64,000 nt of DNA from Blastocladiella emersonii ATCC 22665 (taxonomy: Eukaryota; Blastocladiomycota; Blastocladiomycetes; Blastocladiales; Blastocladiaceae). The notes beneath the pieces were generated by a model. That model did no database searches, was not told where the DNA came from, and saw nothing but the letters and a program-made list of their open reading frames with translations. Location of the stretch: the NCBI GenBank assembly GCA_025594325.1, contig JANHCV010000010.1:1054001-1118000 (forward strand), read 5' to 3'. This document shows, in pieces, positions 32,332 through 45,501 of this stretch. The position numbers and the translations under genes are program-made. Position 1 is the stretch's first letter; each line of letters opens with the position of its first letter.

Positions 32332-33307
32332 CTCGGTCTCTCTCCCTCCCTCTTCATTTGCCATTATTATCCTCTCGTTTCTATCTTTCTTCGTTGACGC
32401 ATACACAAGATCACCCCACCGTACCCTTTCCCGCCAACCGCACACTCCTGCTCTCTCCCCTCCCCTCTCGCTATAGCCGTCCAGGGCAGCCCTCGAAACC
32501 AAACCGAGGCCGGCCGTTTTTATTCCGTGAATACATGATGAATTGAGGATTTCTGGGTGCTTGGCAACGCGGTCAGCTGACGCGCGACGCGCCACGAGAG
32601 GTGAACATCGCGTCGTTTCGCGAGTGGGGAGTGGCTATCGTCACCTTCCCGACCATTCATACGGAAAACAGTGCGGCTTTGGACGTTTCACACGCGAGCG
32701 CGTGGATGGTCAGAATTCTGACCAACTCGCACAGCTCCACGGTCGTTTCGCGCGTAAAGCGTGCCGCTGGCTCGCCCACAACGAGTACAACTTACTCCTG
32801 AATACGCCCTGCTTCGCAGCAACTTTGGCACGAACAACGTTTGTCGCAAGCAGCACCGACGAAATTGGTGCCTTGACCGTGTATTTTCCTCTAGCCGGTC
32901 GGTAAGGACCGATACATGAGCTGTATTGCGAGGAATGGTTGAAATAAACAACCCGGGACCCATTGTAAGATGCAGCACAATCATCGGCGTTACGCAGCGT
33001 TGCGCGCGGGATCAGGGTCAAGTGTACGTGGATGGCATTTGAGCGCGAGAATTGCGGCGCGCTGCGGGGATTCAGGTCGCACAGCTTCCTGAGTGGCTCG
33101 AAGCAGGACTCGAAGGCGCATGCGAAGAAGCCGTGGACGAGACGGACGCAACGAGCTCGTACTGCGCTGAACCATGGAAAGATGCAGGATCATCATCGGC
33201 GTTACGCGTTACGCAGCGTTGTGCGCAGGAGCAGGGTCAAAGTAGGCGGATGGCATTTGGGAGTGAGAAGTTTGGCGCGTCGCGGTGACTCAGGTCGTAC
33301 AGCTTGC
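32332..33307. other. Intergenic region with tandem repeat
   Basis: Downstream of SRPK. The first 200 bp are T/C-rich 3' flank. From 32540 GC drops and no gene is supported. A two-copy tandem repeat begins at 32960. Confidence 0.5.
32960..33143 (+). repeat. Tandem repeat unit 1 (about 180 bp)
   Basis: Shares TCATCGGCGTTACGCAGCGT, GGATGGCATTTG.G.G.GA, GTCG.ACAGCTT and TGGACGAGAC, in the same order, with 33172-33349. Copies differ by substitutions and small indels. The start-to-start period is about 212 bp. Confidence 0.8.
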
Positions 33308-33349
33308 TCAGCTGGTCGACGGTTCAAGTGAGGAAACCCTGGACGAGAC
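33172..33349 (+). repeat. Tandem repeat unit 2 (about 180 bp)
   Basis: Second copy of the unit at 32960-33143. A local GTTACGC duplication is present near its start. Its right part overlaps the last codons of the minus-strand frame at 33308-33832. Confidence 0.8.
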
Positions 33350-33832
33350 CGCAGCTGTACTTTGAAGAGGGGACCCGGGAACCAGGTTACCGTCTCTATT
33401 TTGGTGTTGCTCGCCTAAGAGCAGGTCAAGTGGGTCAGCCGCTGGGAGCGCGACCTCGCCGTGGTTGGCCAACGCAACGAAATTGTGCGCGGTCCGATCG
33501 ACGGCGAGCAGTGCGAAGCGGACGGCAGTTGGTTTCCTCTCCAGGTAGTGTATCACGACGGTACGCAGTTGCGCGTGCGCGTCGTCGTCCGAGAGCAATG
33601 TATCGGTTGGTGCCTGGTCTGCCACACAGCACACAAGCAACGTCTCATTCATGCTCGACATCGAGAGCACAGTCAGCACGACCAGCGCCCCGTCAGGCAC
33701 GCGCATGGCCAGTGCCGCGTCGATCCCGCTACTGGCGGCGCCGAGCGAACCGACCATGCACACGACAAGCTTGACGACAGGTTCGAGAACATGCCGCCAC
33801 GTTAGGTACGCCGCGGGGCCGAGTGGCGGCAT
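33308..33832 (-). pseudogene. Membrane-protein-like fragment, unknown family
   Basis: A minus-strand frame of 174 codons from the ATG at 33832. Its first two thirds read like a real protein: MPPLGPAAYLTWRHVLEPVV, then KLVVCMVGSLGAASSGI, LVVLTVLSMSSMNETLLVCC and LRTVVIHYLERKPTAVRFAL, with two possible membrane segments. The last 20-30 codons run into the tandem repeat and look random, so the natural 3' part is missing or replaced. No intron or partner exon was found. It resembles a piece of a seven-helix or sensor protein, but no family can be named. It could instead be a short young gene. Confidence 0.4.
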
Positions 33833-33934
33833 AACAAGGACGGTGTCAGCACCAAGCGCGCGGCCGGGCAAGGTCTAGGCCAGCGCCCACCTGCCCGCAC
33901 GCGGCGACTCAACGAAGGCCGCGACGCGGACCGA

Positions 33935-34077
33935 TTAGTGCGACATAGTCTTCTTGCTCCGAGCACCCGTGGGAAGGAAGGTCGAGCGGCGCAGGCCGAG
34001 CTGAGGCGTGCCCACAAGCGGGCCGTCGGCGGCGGGATCCAAGCGGTTGGAGAGCTCAGTGGATTGACCCGCGCGCT
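33935..34077 (-). pseudogene. Orphan terminal exon remnant
   Basis: On the minus strand, a GTAG acceptor at 34081-34078 is followed by a clean frame, RAGQSTELSNRLDPAADGPL and VGTPQLGLRRSTFLPTGARS, ending KKTMSH and TAA at 33937-33935. The hydrophilic, Ser/Arg/Thr-containing tail and the local acceptor type suggest the last exon of a gene whose upstream exons are gone: nothing coding precedes it before NOP16 starts at 34339 on the other strand. It may belong with the membrane-protein fragment just downstream. Confidence 0.4.
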
Positions 34078-34338
34078 CTACAGTTCATTCGATATCATTT
34101 CATGATGCATGTAGGCATAATTGTGAGAGCGGGAACTCGAACAGAGGTTTGAGGGCGGACAGCAACGCGGCCACACGCGGTCAGCTGACTTGCGACGCAA
34201 CTCGCGCCGCGGGCTGCCGCCACACGGCCGGCCGGGCGCGCCTGCCGATGGCCGTCCCAGCCCGCGTCTAAGCAAGGACGACGACGATCCCGACCTAACC
34301 GGGAAGACGGCAACAGTACCTGCTACGGAATCGACACC

Positions 34339-35043
34339 ATGACGCGCCCCTCAGCCCGCCGGAAAGTGCGCAACCCGTCGCTCAAGGTGACGCGCAAGAC
34401 GCAGCAGAAGCACTACAAGGCCAAGCCCGTGGTGCACCCGATCATCGCCAAGGCGTGGGACAAGAAGAAGACGGTCAAGGAGAACTACGCGGCCATCGGG
34501 CTCGCGCTGTCGGTGAACTCGGACCACGCGGCGCCCAAGCCCGTGCTCGAGGGCGATGCGGCGACCGCGGCGGCGGCGGCCGCGCCGGCGCCCACGCTCA
34601 TCACGGCGGGCGGCAAGAAGATCCCGCTGACGGACATGGCGGCGACGCTCAACCCGGGTGTGGTGGTGCAGGCGGCCAAGGTGCGGCGCGCGGCGGACGG
34701 GTCGGTGGAGGGGTACGACATGGACAACCTCGACGCCATGGACGGCGGGCTCGACGCGGTGCTGCAGCGCGCGGCGGACGCCAAGCCCAAGTCGGCGACG
34801 GTGCAGGAGCTCATCAAGTTTGCGCGGTCGGGCCGCGGGCACTTCAAGCTGCCGTCGACGGGCGAGCTCGACTGGCTGCACGCGCTGACGGAGAAGCACG
34901 GCGAGGACGTGATGGCCATGGTGCGCGACAAGAAGCTCAACCCGTACCAGCACACGCCCGGCCAGCTCCGCCGCAAGCTCAACAAGTACTACAACTTCCT
35001 CCGGACGTACGAGGTCGACGACGTCAAGGCGCTGACGGCGTGA
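34339..35043 (+). CDS. NOP16: Nucleolar protein 16 (60S biogenesis factor)
   Basis: NOP16 is a nucleolar constituent of 66S pre-ribosomes needed for 60S assembly. Single exon, 234 residues. The N-terminus is strongly basic and carries the family signature NPSLKVTRKTQQKHYKAKPV followed by IIAKAWDKKKTVKENYAAIG. The C-terminus has the conserved YNFLRTYEVDD-type ending (QLRRKLNKYYNFLRTYEVDD), preceded by a central Ala-rich linker. The length is in the normal range for fungi. Confidence 0.93.
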   Translation: MTRPSARRKVRNPSLKVTRKTQQKHYKAKPVVHPIIAKAWDKKKTVKENYAAIGLALSVNSDHAAPKPVLEGDAATAAAAAAPAPTLITAGGKKIPLTDMAATLNPGVVVQAAKVRRAADGSVEGYDMDNLDAMDGGLDAVLQRAADAKPKSATVQELIKFARSGRGHFKLPSTGELDWLHALTEKHGEDVMAMVRDKKLNPYQHTPGQLRRKLNKYYNFLRTYEVDDVKALTA

Positions 35044-35271
35044 GGAGGGCGAGTGTGTACTGTACCATGTATTATAAACTAGTGATAATTCTCAGCTCTT
35101 GTTGGGTTGGTCGGGGACGCGACGCGCGACGGTGGTGGCGAGCGCGCGAGTTGCAACGGTTTGCCTCGCGCCTGCCAAGTCGGGAGTGAACGACGCCACG
35201 CGCGCCGCTGCTCTCGCTGCTCGCCCCTCAGTCGCCCCCTCCCAGTCCGTGCAACGCATCAACAACCATCC

Positions 35272-38200
35272 ATGGCATCGACTGAATCAACACCGACACC
35301 ACCACCGCTACTGCCGCCAGGCACGGCAACCGACGCACCGCCAGCGCTGGCCGCGACCCCGCCGCCGCTGCGCACGCGCGCCGAGGCCGTGTCGTGGCTC
35401 CACGAGGTGCTCGCGCCGCGGATCGCCATTGCGGCGGCGCCCGACGTGGCCGCGCTGCTCGCCGAGCACGGCATCGCGTCGCTGTCGCATTTTCTCGCCC
35501 CGTTCGCGTCGGCGGCGGTCCAGCTGCGCGACCCGAGCTCGGGCTACACCATGTCGATCCCAGACTTTTGCGTGCGGTTCGTCGAGGTGGCGCGCGTCGA
35601 GGACCCGCGCGTTGTGGCTGCTGCCGACGACCTGCTCGCCGATGTCGTGCGGAACCCCGGCGGGGTCGTTGGCGGGCCCGAGTGGGCGGTGCCGGCTGCT
35701 GGTGCGTTACTGCCTCTGTCCACGCTGTACGATCCATCGTACTGACCTTCACGAGACGTAGAGGGCTACGCGACGCCGTGGTACGACGCGTTCCGGCACT
35801 GGCTGCCGCACACGTTCACGGCGGCCGAGCACGAGGCGCTCGACCACCCGGTCGCCCTCGTCTTTGCCGTGTCGACGCGCAACGCCGACCCCGTCGGCAC
35901 CATCGGCCGCCTGTTCAACCAGGTCGCCGCGCTGCCCGCCTTTGAGCGCGGGTGGATGGACCCCAACGTGTTCCGCCACTTCCTGCTCGTCCACGACGGC
36001 AACCCCGACGACGAGCCGTGCCGCCGCGTCGCCGACGCCGTCCAGCGCACCTTCGGCCCGCACATCTCGGTCATCCCGTTCAAGCCCGTGCCGAGCGGGG
36101 ATACCGTGACCACCGAAAACTACTGGGCCGACGCCGACCGCACCGCCGCCGTCCTCACGCGGTACCTCCCCGACCACTCGGCGACGCCGACCGCGCAGCC
36201 GCAGCAGCAGGTGCGCGTGTACCCGTCGGCGGTCGCCGCGGCGCGCAACTTTGTCCACGGCCTGCTCAACCACTCGGTCGTGCCCTTCATGGAGCGGTCG
36301 AGCGCGCACTGGAACGAGCACGTCGCCGCGCCGCGCCGCGGGATCACCGGCCGCCTCTTCTCGGCGTCGCGCAAGTACTTTGGCTCGCCGTCGCGCACCG
36401 CGACCACCCCGAGCCCGTCGTTCGGGTTCGGCATGGGCTCCGCTTCCTCTTCCTCACCCGTCAACGGCGCCGCCGCCGCCGCCGCGCCATCGTACCCGCA
36501 CAGCGCACAGGAGGCGCTCCTCCGGCGGCTCGCCGACTACGCCTTCATGCTGCGCGACTACAAGCTGGCCCTGCAGGTATACCAGTCCGGGGCGCGCGCG
36601 TTTTCGGGGGACAAGGCGTGGCGGCACCTCGCGGCCGCCAACGAGATGGCCGCCGTGTGCCACGCGCTGCTCGGGCAGTGGAGCGACGTGGACGCCGCGC
36701 ACGAGACGGCCGTCACGACGTACACGACGCGCGCCCGGATGCCGCACGCGGCGGCGCGCGCGACGGTCCTCCTCACGGCGATCGCGGGCGTCGAGTATCC
36801 GATGATCGCGACGGGCGCGCTCGTGCGCGCGGCTACCGTGGATACCGACTCGGCGGCGGTCCGCGTCGCGCTGTTCCTCGAGCAGGCCGCTGCGTTGTAC
36901 GCGGGCCCGCTGCTGCGGTACCGCCGCAAGGCGCTCATTCACCTCGTCCTCGCGGGGAACCGGTTCACCAAGTCGTTGCTCAGAACCCACGCGATCCGGT
37001 GCTATGCGACGGCGCGCGACCTGTTGCCGGAGCGGTGGGACGCCATGTTCGACCACGTCCATCTCGCGCTCGGGCGCCAGTTCTACCAGCTCGGCGCGTA
37101 CCCGAGCGCGATCAAGGAGATGCTCCAGCTCGTGCACCCCGGGCAGACTATGGTCCTCGAGGAGCTCGTGTACCTCTACTCGCAGCACCCGCCGCCGCCC
37201 GAGGAGGAGTGGCAAGACGTCGACCGGCCGGTCCCCGAGATCGAGGTGCTCGGCGCCGACACGATCTGCGTGCACGGTACGTTATTCCACGGTGTCCACG
37301 GGTGTGCGACCGGGCTGACATTTGGCGGAATGTAGAGAGCGCGTCGTGGACCGTGCGGTTCACCAACACGATGCGGATCCCGATCTCCATCTGTTCGCCG
37401 ACCTTCCTCCTCCCCACCTCCGACCCCGCCGTCCTCGCCATCGACGCGGGCGCGAGCGTCGAGTGCGGCCCGCTCGTCGCCACGACCGCGACCTTCACGG
37501 TGCGCGGCCTCGCCCCCGGCACCGCGACCCTCACGCACCTCGTCTACCGCCTGCATGACATGATCCCGCTGCGCGTCCCGCTCGCCAAACCCGTCACGGT
37601 CACGGTGACGCCGCCGCGGCCCAAGCTCGCCGTCGAATGGGAGCTCCCCTCGGTCGTGTTCGCGTCGCAGGTCCAGGCGACGCGGGTGACGCTGACGAAC
37701 ACCGGGTTTGTCGAGACGGGCAAGATCGTGCTCGATGCCGCGCACCCTCCGCTCGGCAACGCGATGGTGACGCCGGGTACTGCGGGCCCCGCGACCGTCG
37801 TCCTGCACGTCGACCCGAGCACTCCGCTTCCCGCGACGCTCCAGCCCGGCGAGTCGGCTGCCGTCACGCTGTGGTGGCACTGGCACGCGGCGAGCGTCAC
37901 GGTACAATGGCGCTACGGCGCCGCAGGCGGGAAACACGTCGAGCAGATCCCCGTGGCCGTGACCGTGGTCCCGCTCGTGCACCAGGCGTGGACCGGGTGG
38001 CGCAACAACGTGCTGGTCGTCGCCGTCGAGGCGCAGCACCAGGCGCTCGCGGGGACCTTCGCGGGGCCCGGGTTCGTCGCGTCCGAGCCCGTCACGGTGC
38101 CCGCGCGGCAGACGCTCACGCACCTGCTCCAGGCCGTCGAGGTGGCGGACGACGTGTCGGCGCTCGGCGGGTGGCCCGCGTGGGACGGGCCCAGCGCGCT

Positions 38201-39077
38201 GCTCCAGGCGAGCGCCGCTGGCGCCACCGCCGCCGGGTCGGGTGGGAAGGCGCTCTGGTTCGCGTGGACGCTCAACACGTGGCGCGGGTTCCTCCCGCTC
38301 GCCCTCGCGCCGCCGGCCCCGCTCGGCCTCTCCCTGACCCACGCCCCCGCGGCCTCCCGCCTCGCGACCGTCCCGCTCACCCTGACCCTGCGCAACCACT
38401 GCGACGGCGACTGGTCCCTCGCCCTCCGCGTCGAGTTCACGTCCGACGCGGCCCTCGTGATCGCCGGCCAGGTCGTCCACTCGCTGACCCTCGCGCGCGG
38501 GAAAAGCGTCACGCTCACCGCGGCCGCGTTCCCCGTCGTCGCGGGCGTCCATGACCTCGCGGCCGCGGTCGTCGTTACCGCCGCGTGGGCCGACCCGCGG
38601 AACGGCGGGCGGGTGCTCGAGGCGTCGCGCTGGCGTGTCCCGATCGATCCGAGTTATCTGCGCGTCGAGGAGGATGGGCGGGCGCGGGATGAGGATGTGG
38701 CGTGGAGTGCCGCCGCGGCGGGAGTGGGGGCAGGGGTGCAGGAGGTCGTCGGGCGGCTCGAGGAGGTGTCGCTCGATGCGAACGAGGAGGTGAAGGTAGA
38801 AGCACCTGTCGCGTCGGCGGTCGACCCCGCACCTGCGTCCGTGGAACCAAGCGCCGAGACGGAGACCAGGACCGACGACAGCGAGCTCGTCGAAGAAGAC
38901 GTAGCCGGCAGCACCGAGTCGATCCAGCTCGGCAACGGCGACGGCGAGCCAGCATCCGAGATCGAGGCGGTGGTCGAAGCACCCGCGCCGCAAGTCCCCG
39001 CGGCCGAGCCGACCGAGCCCAGTGCCGCTGAACCACCAGCCAGCGCAGAAGAAGCGAAGCAGCAGAAGCATGAGTAG
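35272..39077 (+). CDS. TRS85: TRAPP complex subunit Trs85/TRAPPC8
   Basis: Subunit of the TRAPPIII Rab1/Ypt1 exchange factor, acting in ER-Golgi traffic and autophagy. Exons 35272-35701, 35762-37276 and 37336-39077 give 1228 residues. The donors are GTGCGT and GTACGT, and both acceptors are GTAG. The conserved N-terminal domain includes GYATPWYDAFRHWLPHTFTA, HPVALVFAVSTRNADPVGTI, then GRLFNQ, NVFRHFLLVHD and the helical repeat region (DYAFMLRDYKLALQVYQSGA). The C-terminal half is beta-rich, with PISICSPTFLLPTSDP and repeated immunoglobulin-like strands, followed by an acidic Glu/Ala/Pro tail. The start ATG at 35272 is the first in the frame with a normal context. No catalytic site is expected. 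Confidence 0.9.
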
Positions 39078-39358
39078 TGCGAATGAATGAAATAGACGGA
39101 CCCTGCGATTTGTACTGCTTTTCCTCGATGCGACGCGCTGCGCCACACTGGCCCCTGACAACGGGGCAGCGGGGCCCACGTGACGCGCCGGCTTCCGACG
39201 CCTTCGATCGCGGCGCTCGCGTTCCACCAGTGTTTCCCACTCTGCTCGTTGCTGCAACGTATCACCACTAGCTGTTGCTAGACACACACGCAACTCTACG
39301 CATCAAACGCAACCGGACGGAAACGCGCGGCGCGACCGATCGAACCACCACCAGCAAC

Positions 39359-40675
<1,317 letters not shown>

Positions 40676-41251
40676 GCGAGTCGCCGCTCGCACCGTATCA
40701 TCCCCCTTTGCTTGTGCACCGTGTAATATAGAAAAGGTATCAATCAACCATCGTCCAGTGCGTGTGTGTGTGATGGCAGACGTGATCGCGCTCCCGGAAA
40801 TCATGCGCACGAGAGGCCCCATCGCCCTCGCTCGGTGATGTCAGGGCGATGCCACGCTGGCCACCGTGGCGTCTCTCGCTCGCTCGTGCTGGCCGTGGCC
40901 GCCGCGGTCGCTGCCATCACGGACGACGCCCTTGAGCTCGCGGGGATGGTGATGGTCGGTCCCTCGTCGGGCGATCCGTCGCGTCGCGCGCGAGGCCTGA
41001 CAGGCTAAGGAGATGGCGGCGGTGGCGCAAGTTAGGCCAGTTTCAAGCGGCGGGCGGGGAGGGCGGGGGAGGCCCCAGAGAGCCGCCACCGAACCCGACC
41101 CGATCCGCCTCCGCCGACCCCGCCCTCTTGCTTCTCCCTCTCCCTTCGCAACAACAACACGGCCGAGCACGGCTCTCCCTTGATGAAGCTCTGACGGATC
41201 AGGCGAGAAGACATAGACCCTAGACTAGCACCCCCCCCCCCATCATACCCA
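40676..41251. promoter_or_regulatory. Intergenic region upstream of the lipase gene
   Basis: 576 bp. The KRR1 3' flank (GTAATATAGAAAAGG near 40725) is followed by a GC-rich promoter for the lipase gene, with a run of C at about 41229-41241 just before the ATG. No gene is supported. Confidence 0.5.
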
Positions 41252-43553
41252 ATGGCCGCCACCCCGCCGCTCATCCAGATCCGCCACGAGGCGGCGCGGG
41301 CGTCGGGCCCGCTCGTCAGCACGCCGACGCTTCTCTTCATGGGCGTCGCATGGGCCGCGTCGCTCGTGGCGTTCCCGCTGCTGACGTGGTACGGCCTGCT
41401 GCTGCCCGCGCTCGGCGCCTCGTTCTTTGCCGTGGCGATCCCGCTTGGCGCGGGCCTCGTCGTGTCCGGCTTCGCGATCCACAGCCGCGTCGCGCACTCG
41501 CTCGACGCCGTGGTCCGGCTGCTGCTCGCCATCTCGTCGCTGCTGACGCCGGTCGCGCGCCGCGTGGCCGCGTCGCCCGTCCTGTCGACGCTCGTCTCGG
41601 GCGCGCTCAAGCTCCAGTTCTTTGCGTGGTTCACGGCGCTCGTCGTCGTCGACCGCGTCATGCGCCGCATGTTCGCCAAGCTCGTCGGCCGCCACGGCGC
41701 GTCGTCGCGGCATTACTCGCTCGTCAACGCCGCCGACCCGAGCTTCCAGCCCGCGGGGATCTTCTCGGACGCGGTCGATGCGGGGCTCGGGCTCGCTCCG
41801 CCCGCCGGCGCCGAGTCCGGGACGACGACGACGAGCGACGCGCTCCTGCGCGAGCAGGGCATCCCGTTCCGGCCCAAGACAGCCTACTCGCTGTCGATGG
41901 CGGCCAAGCTCGCGTACGAGGACCTGGCCATCATCAAGCACGAGCTCGAGGTCGCCGGCTACGACATGGACACGTTCGCGCCCATCCACTACCGCAACAC
42001 GTGCGGGTTCGTCGTCGCCAAGGGCCGCACCGTCATCGTCATCTTCCGCGGGACCAAGCCGCTCAACGCCGCCAACATCGTCACCGATATCCGCCACCAC
42101 ATGGTCCCCGCCGCCGAGCCCGGCAGCGACGTCGATCTGGGTAACGTCCACGAGGGCTTCCTCGAGGCGCTCGGCCCCGTCGAGATGGGCGACGACGACG
42201 ACGACCCGGACCTCGTCCCGCTCGACGTCGGGTCGCCGCCGATCCCCGCCGACACGTACCGACGTCTCGGCGGTGGCTCCAAGTCCGGCACCGGCTCCTC
42301 GCGCCGTGGCCCGCGCACCGCGACTGGCCGCGCCTCGCGCATCACGGCGCGTGGCCTGCCCGTGCCCCCCTCGCGCGTCGTCCGCCTCGAGCTGCACATG
42401 CACTCGCTGACCGCCGCGCTCGTGTCCGCGGTCCGCGCGCTCGCGACCGTCGGCGACGTGGTGGTCCGCGCGATCGCGCGCCACGTCAGCGACCCGATCG
42501 AGCGGTTCACGCACATCGACAACCGCGAGGAGTCGGCGTACGTGCAGGCGCACCGCGGGATCGCCGCGTGTCTGCAGAAGATGCGCATCCAGGAGTCGCT
42601 CAACGGCGTCGTCGCGGCGCACGCGCGTGCCCTGCGGACGCGGCGGCCCACGGCGTCCGGGTTCCATGCGACGGCCGCGCAGCTCGCGGCCGTGGAAGAT
42701 GAGTTGGCGGATGTGGATGACGCCGCGTCGGATCTCCTGGCCGGCGGCGGGCTCCTGTACCGCGCGCCGAGTATGGCCGCGCGCAAGCGCATGGTGCGCC
42801 GGTCGGACTCGGGCGCGTTCGAGCGGAATGTCGATGGCACGTCGCCGCTCACGTCCGACGTGGATCTCGAGTCCGAGAGCGAGGCGGGGGTCAAGCGCGG
42901 CAACAAGGACCGCGGGCTCTTCGGCCGCCGCAGCAGCAGCAGTTCGAGCTCGTCCGAGTCGGCGTCGGACCTGTCCAGCGACGACGACGGCGAGGACGAG
43001 GCGAACCAGCCGATCCGGCTGTACATTGGGTACGCTTCCTTCGGGATATCGCGACCAACCACCGCTAACCACCCTTGCGCGCACCTGTAGCGGCCACTCG
43101 CTCGGCGGCGCCATCGCGCACGTCTTCCTGGCGAAACTGACCGAGTGCGACTCGAGCTTCCTCGAGTACTTTGACGGCCTGTACACGTTCGGCTCGCCGC
43201 GCGTGGGCGACGCCGGGTTCGAGTCGTTCCTGTCCGGCCGCCACGCGAACCTGTTCCGCATCGTGTACAACAAGGACATCGTGCCGCGCGTCCCGCCGCT
43301 CGACCCGTACGCGGAGCTGCCGGGTCACCTCGTCACGCTGTCGCCGCTGGGCAAGATGGTGTTCCGCCCACCGGGCACGGTGACGCGGCCCGTGTCGTTC
43401 CTGTCGCCGTCGGGGCTGCTGAGCCCGACGGTGATTTTCCAGTTGCGCAACGAGTCGTTCTTGCGGTTCGTGTACCGCGTCGTCCTCCCGTTCTACGTCA
43501 ACGACCATATGCCGAGCGATTACGCGCTCGCGCTGCAAAAGTACGCGTACTGA
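41252..43553 (+). CDS. Membrane-anchored class 3 (diacylglycerol-type) lipase
   Basis: An alpha/beta-hydrolase that would cleave acylglycerols. Exons 41252-43029 and 43091-43553 give 746 residues. The N-terminus has two or three hydrophobic segments (LLFMGVAWAASLVAFPLL, WYGLLLPALGASFFAVAIPL), as in membrane lipases. The lipase core starts around 215 (YSLSMAAKLAYEDLAIIKHE) with the oxyanion strand VIVIFRGT and NVHEGFLEAL (about 300). The nucleophile elbow GHSLGG (Ser about 596) is created across the intron, followed by FGSPRVGD, the candidate acid in YNKDIVPRVPP and the candidate His in ELPGHLVTLSP. Between NVHEGF and GHSLGG lies an unusually long insert of about 290 residues, rich in Ser, Asp and Arg and probably a regulatory loop. 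The overall plan resembles sn-1 diacylglycerol lipases. Confidence 0.88.
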
Positions 43554-43634
43554 CGAGGAGAGGGGGGAGAAGTGGAATCTACAGTATTAAGAGTATATAT
43601 AAAGAGGGTTGTACTGCGACGTGCTACTGACATA

Positions 43635-45501
43635 CTACTTGCGCTTGCCGCCGCCTCCCTTGCCGCCGCGCTTGCTGCCCTTGGTCGGCAGCGTCGCGCG
43701 CTTGAGCCCGGGCACCGCCTTGGGCGCAGCCGGCGCAGGCACGGCCGGTGGGGATGCGGGCGGCTCGGACTTGACCTCGACCTTGACGACGGCGGGCACG
43801 AGCGGCTTCTTGGCCTTCTTGGCGACGACGGGCACGTTGGGCGTGAGGTTGAACGCGTAGACCGAGTTGCGCGCCTCCTTGACGCGCCACCAGCGGCCGT
43901 CCTTGTGCTCCTGGCCGGCGGCGACGAAGAGGGTGAGCGCGTGGTCGGGGTCGGCCGAGGCGGCGACTTCGGCGCCGAGGACCGCCGGGTCTGCGTCGTC
44001 GCCCGAGAGTGCTGGCGGGAAGTCGGCGGGCTCGAGCAGGGCGAGGGCGTTGACGACGCCCGTGACGGGGAGCGTGGCGACGCAGTCGAAGCGCATGGCG
44101 GCGCGGTTGATCTTCCAGCACTTGACGTCGCCGGACCACGACCCGGAGAAGAAGAGGTCCGAAAACTTGATGCCGGTCAGGGCCGTGATCCAGTACGGCT
44201 TGCGAGCGAGCTTGAAGTCCTTGTCCTGGTCCGACTGCGGCAGGAACCCATGGGCGTGCTGGACGGAGAAGACGGCCTTCTTCTTGGACGTGTGCCACAG
44301 CGACAGGTTGCCGTGGTCGTCGCCCGAGATGAACATGTCCTCGGTGACCTGGTACACGACGTCGAGGGACCCGTGGAACGAGGAGGCGCGGAACAGGAGC
44401 TGCGACTCCTCGACGATCTTCCATAGGCGCATCGTCTTGTCACGCCCACCGGCCGTCACGCAGTGCTCGCGCGCGACCGTGTCGATGGCGGCCACGGGGT
44501 CCTGGTGGCCGAACAGGGACTCGACGTAGGTCATCTCGTCGAGGTTCCACGTCTTGACGGTGCGGTCGCGCGACGACGTGTACAGGGACTGGGAGCCCTT
44601 GCGGAACACGGCGCCCGTGATGGCGTCGCGGTGCCCGTTGAACTGCTTGACGTGGGCGCCGTCGTGCACCGACCACACGTTGAGCCGCGAGTCGTTGCCG
44701 CCCGAGACCAGGTACTGCGACGACGCCGCGAGGCAGTTGACCTCGCGCGTGTGGCCGACGGCCGACGCGGGCGCCTTCTTCTGCAGCCCCAGAATCGCGC
44801 GCACCTTGCCGCGCGTCGCCAGGTCCCACTGCACCACGGCGCCGTCCTTGCCGCCGCTGAACAGGTGCTTGCGGTTCGGCGCCACGGCAAGGCACGTCGG
44901 CGACAGCTGGTGGCACCGCGGGAACTTGCTGAGCTCGGGCACGGGCGACGCCAGGAACTGCGTCGCGAGCTCGCGCCACAGGCGGCCGCGGGCTTCGAGC
45001 TACGTGGTTTTCGGTCGCGGCGGGTCAGAACGGGGATCACGCCGAGTATCCAAAAAGAAAATGCCGTACCGCGCCGTCGCGCAGGCGCTCGGCAATCAGG
45101 TCGCGGTCGAGGTCGGCGGCGTCGTACTCGCCCTTGCCTTTCCTTGCCAGGTCGCCCTTGACCTGGCTGAGGTAGGCCTGGGCGAGCCGCAGCCGCTTGT
45201 CGGCGGCCGACTCGTGCGCGTCGGCCTCGTCGGCGCCCTCGCCGTCGGCCTCATCCGCCGACGAGTACACGGTGCGGTCAATGTCGCTGCCGGCGCCCGC
45301 CTCGTCGTCCGACGACACGTCCGCGGCCACCACCTTGCCCTTGACCTTCATGGGCGCGGCAGATCCCGGGGCGCCGGACGCGCGGCCGCGCTTGGCGGGA
45401 CGCTCCGAGTCGGCGGGCGCGCCGGCGCGCTTCTTGGTTGCCGTGCCGCTAGCAGAGCGGCGCGGGGTCGGCTCCGCGACAAAGAACGAGTCCTTTTTCA
45501 T
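43635..45501 (-). CDS. RRP9: RRP9 / U3-55K, WD40 protein of the U3 snoRNP
   Basis: Binds U3 snoRNA in the small-subunit processome. Exon 1 is 45501-45070 and exon 2 is 44999-43635, giving 598 residues (donor GTACGG, acceptor GTAG). The N-terminus is a basic/acidic nuclear segment (KKRAGAPADSERPAKRGRAS, then an acidic stretch). The helix before the propeller is LRLAQAYLSQVKGDL. The splice joins RLRDGA to LEARGRLWRELATQF. WD repeats follow, with HQLSPTCLAVAPNRKHLFSG, GHTREVNCLAASSQYLVSGG, FNGHRDAITGAVFRKGSQSL and FGHQDPVAAIDTVAREHCVT plus AGGRDKTMRLWKI, which match the RRP9 pattern repeat by repeat. The C-terminus is a Lys/Pro/Gly-rich tail of about 70 residues (GGKGGGGKRK). Confidence 0.95.

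Noticed and set aside
37176-39293. 705-codon minus-strand frame opposite TRS85
   Set aside because: Arg/Gly/Val-rich shadow frame; TRS85 on the plus strand has clear family features and spliced continuity.
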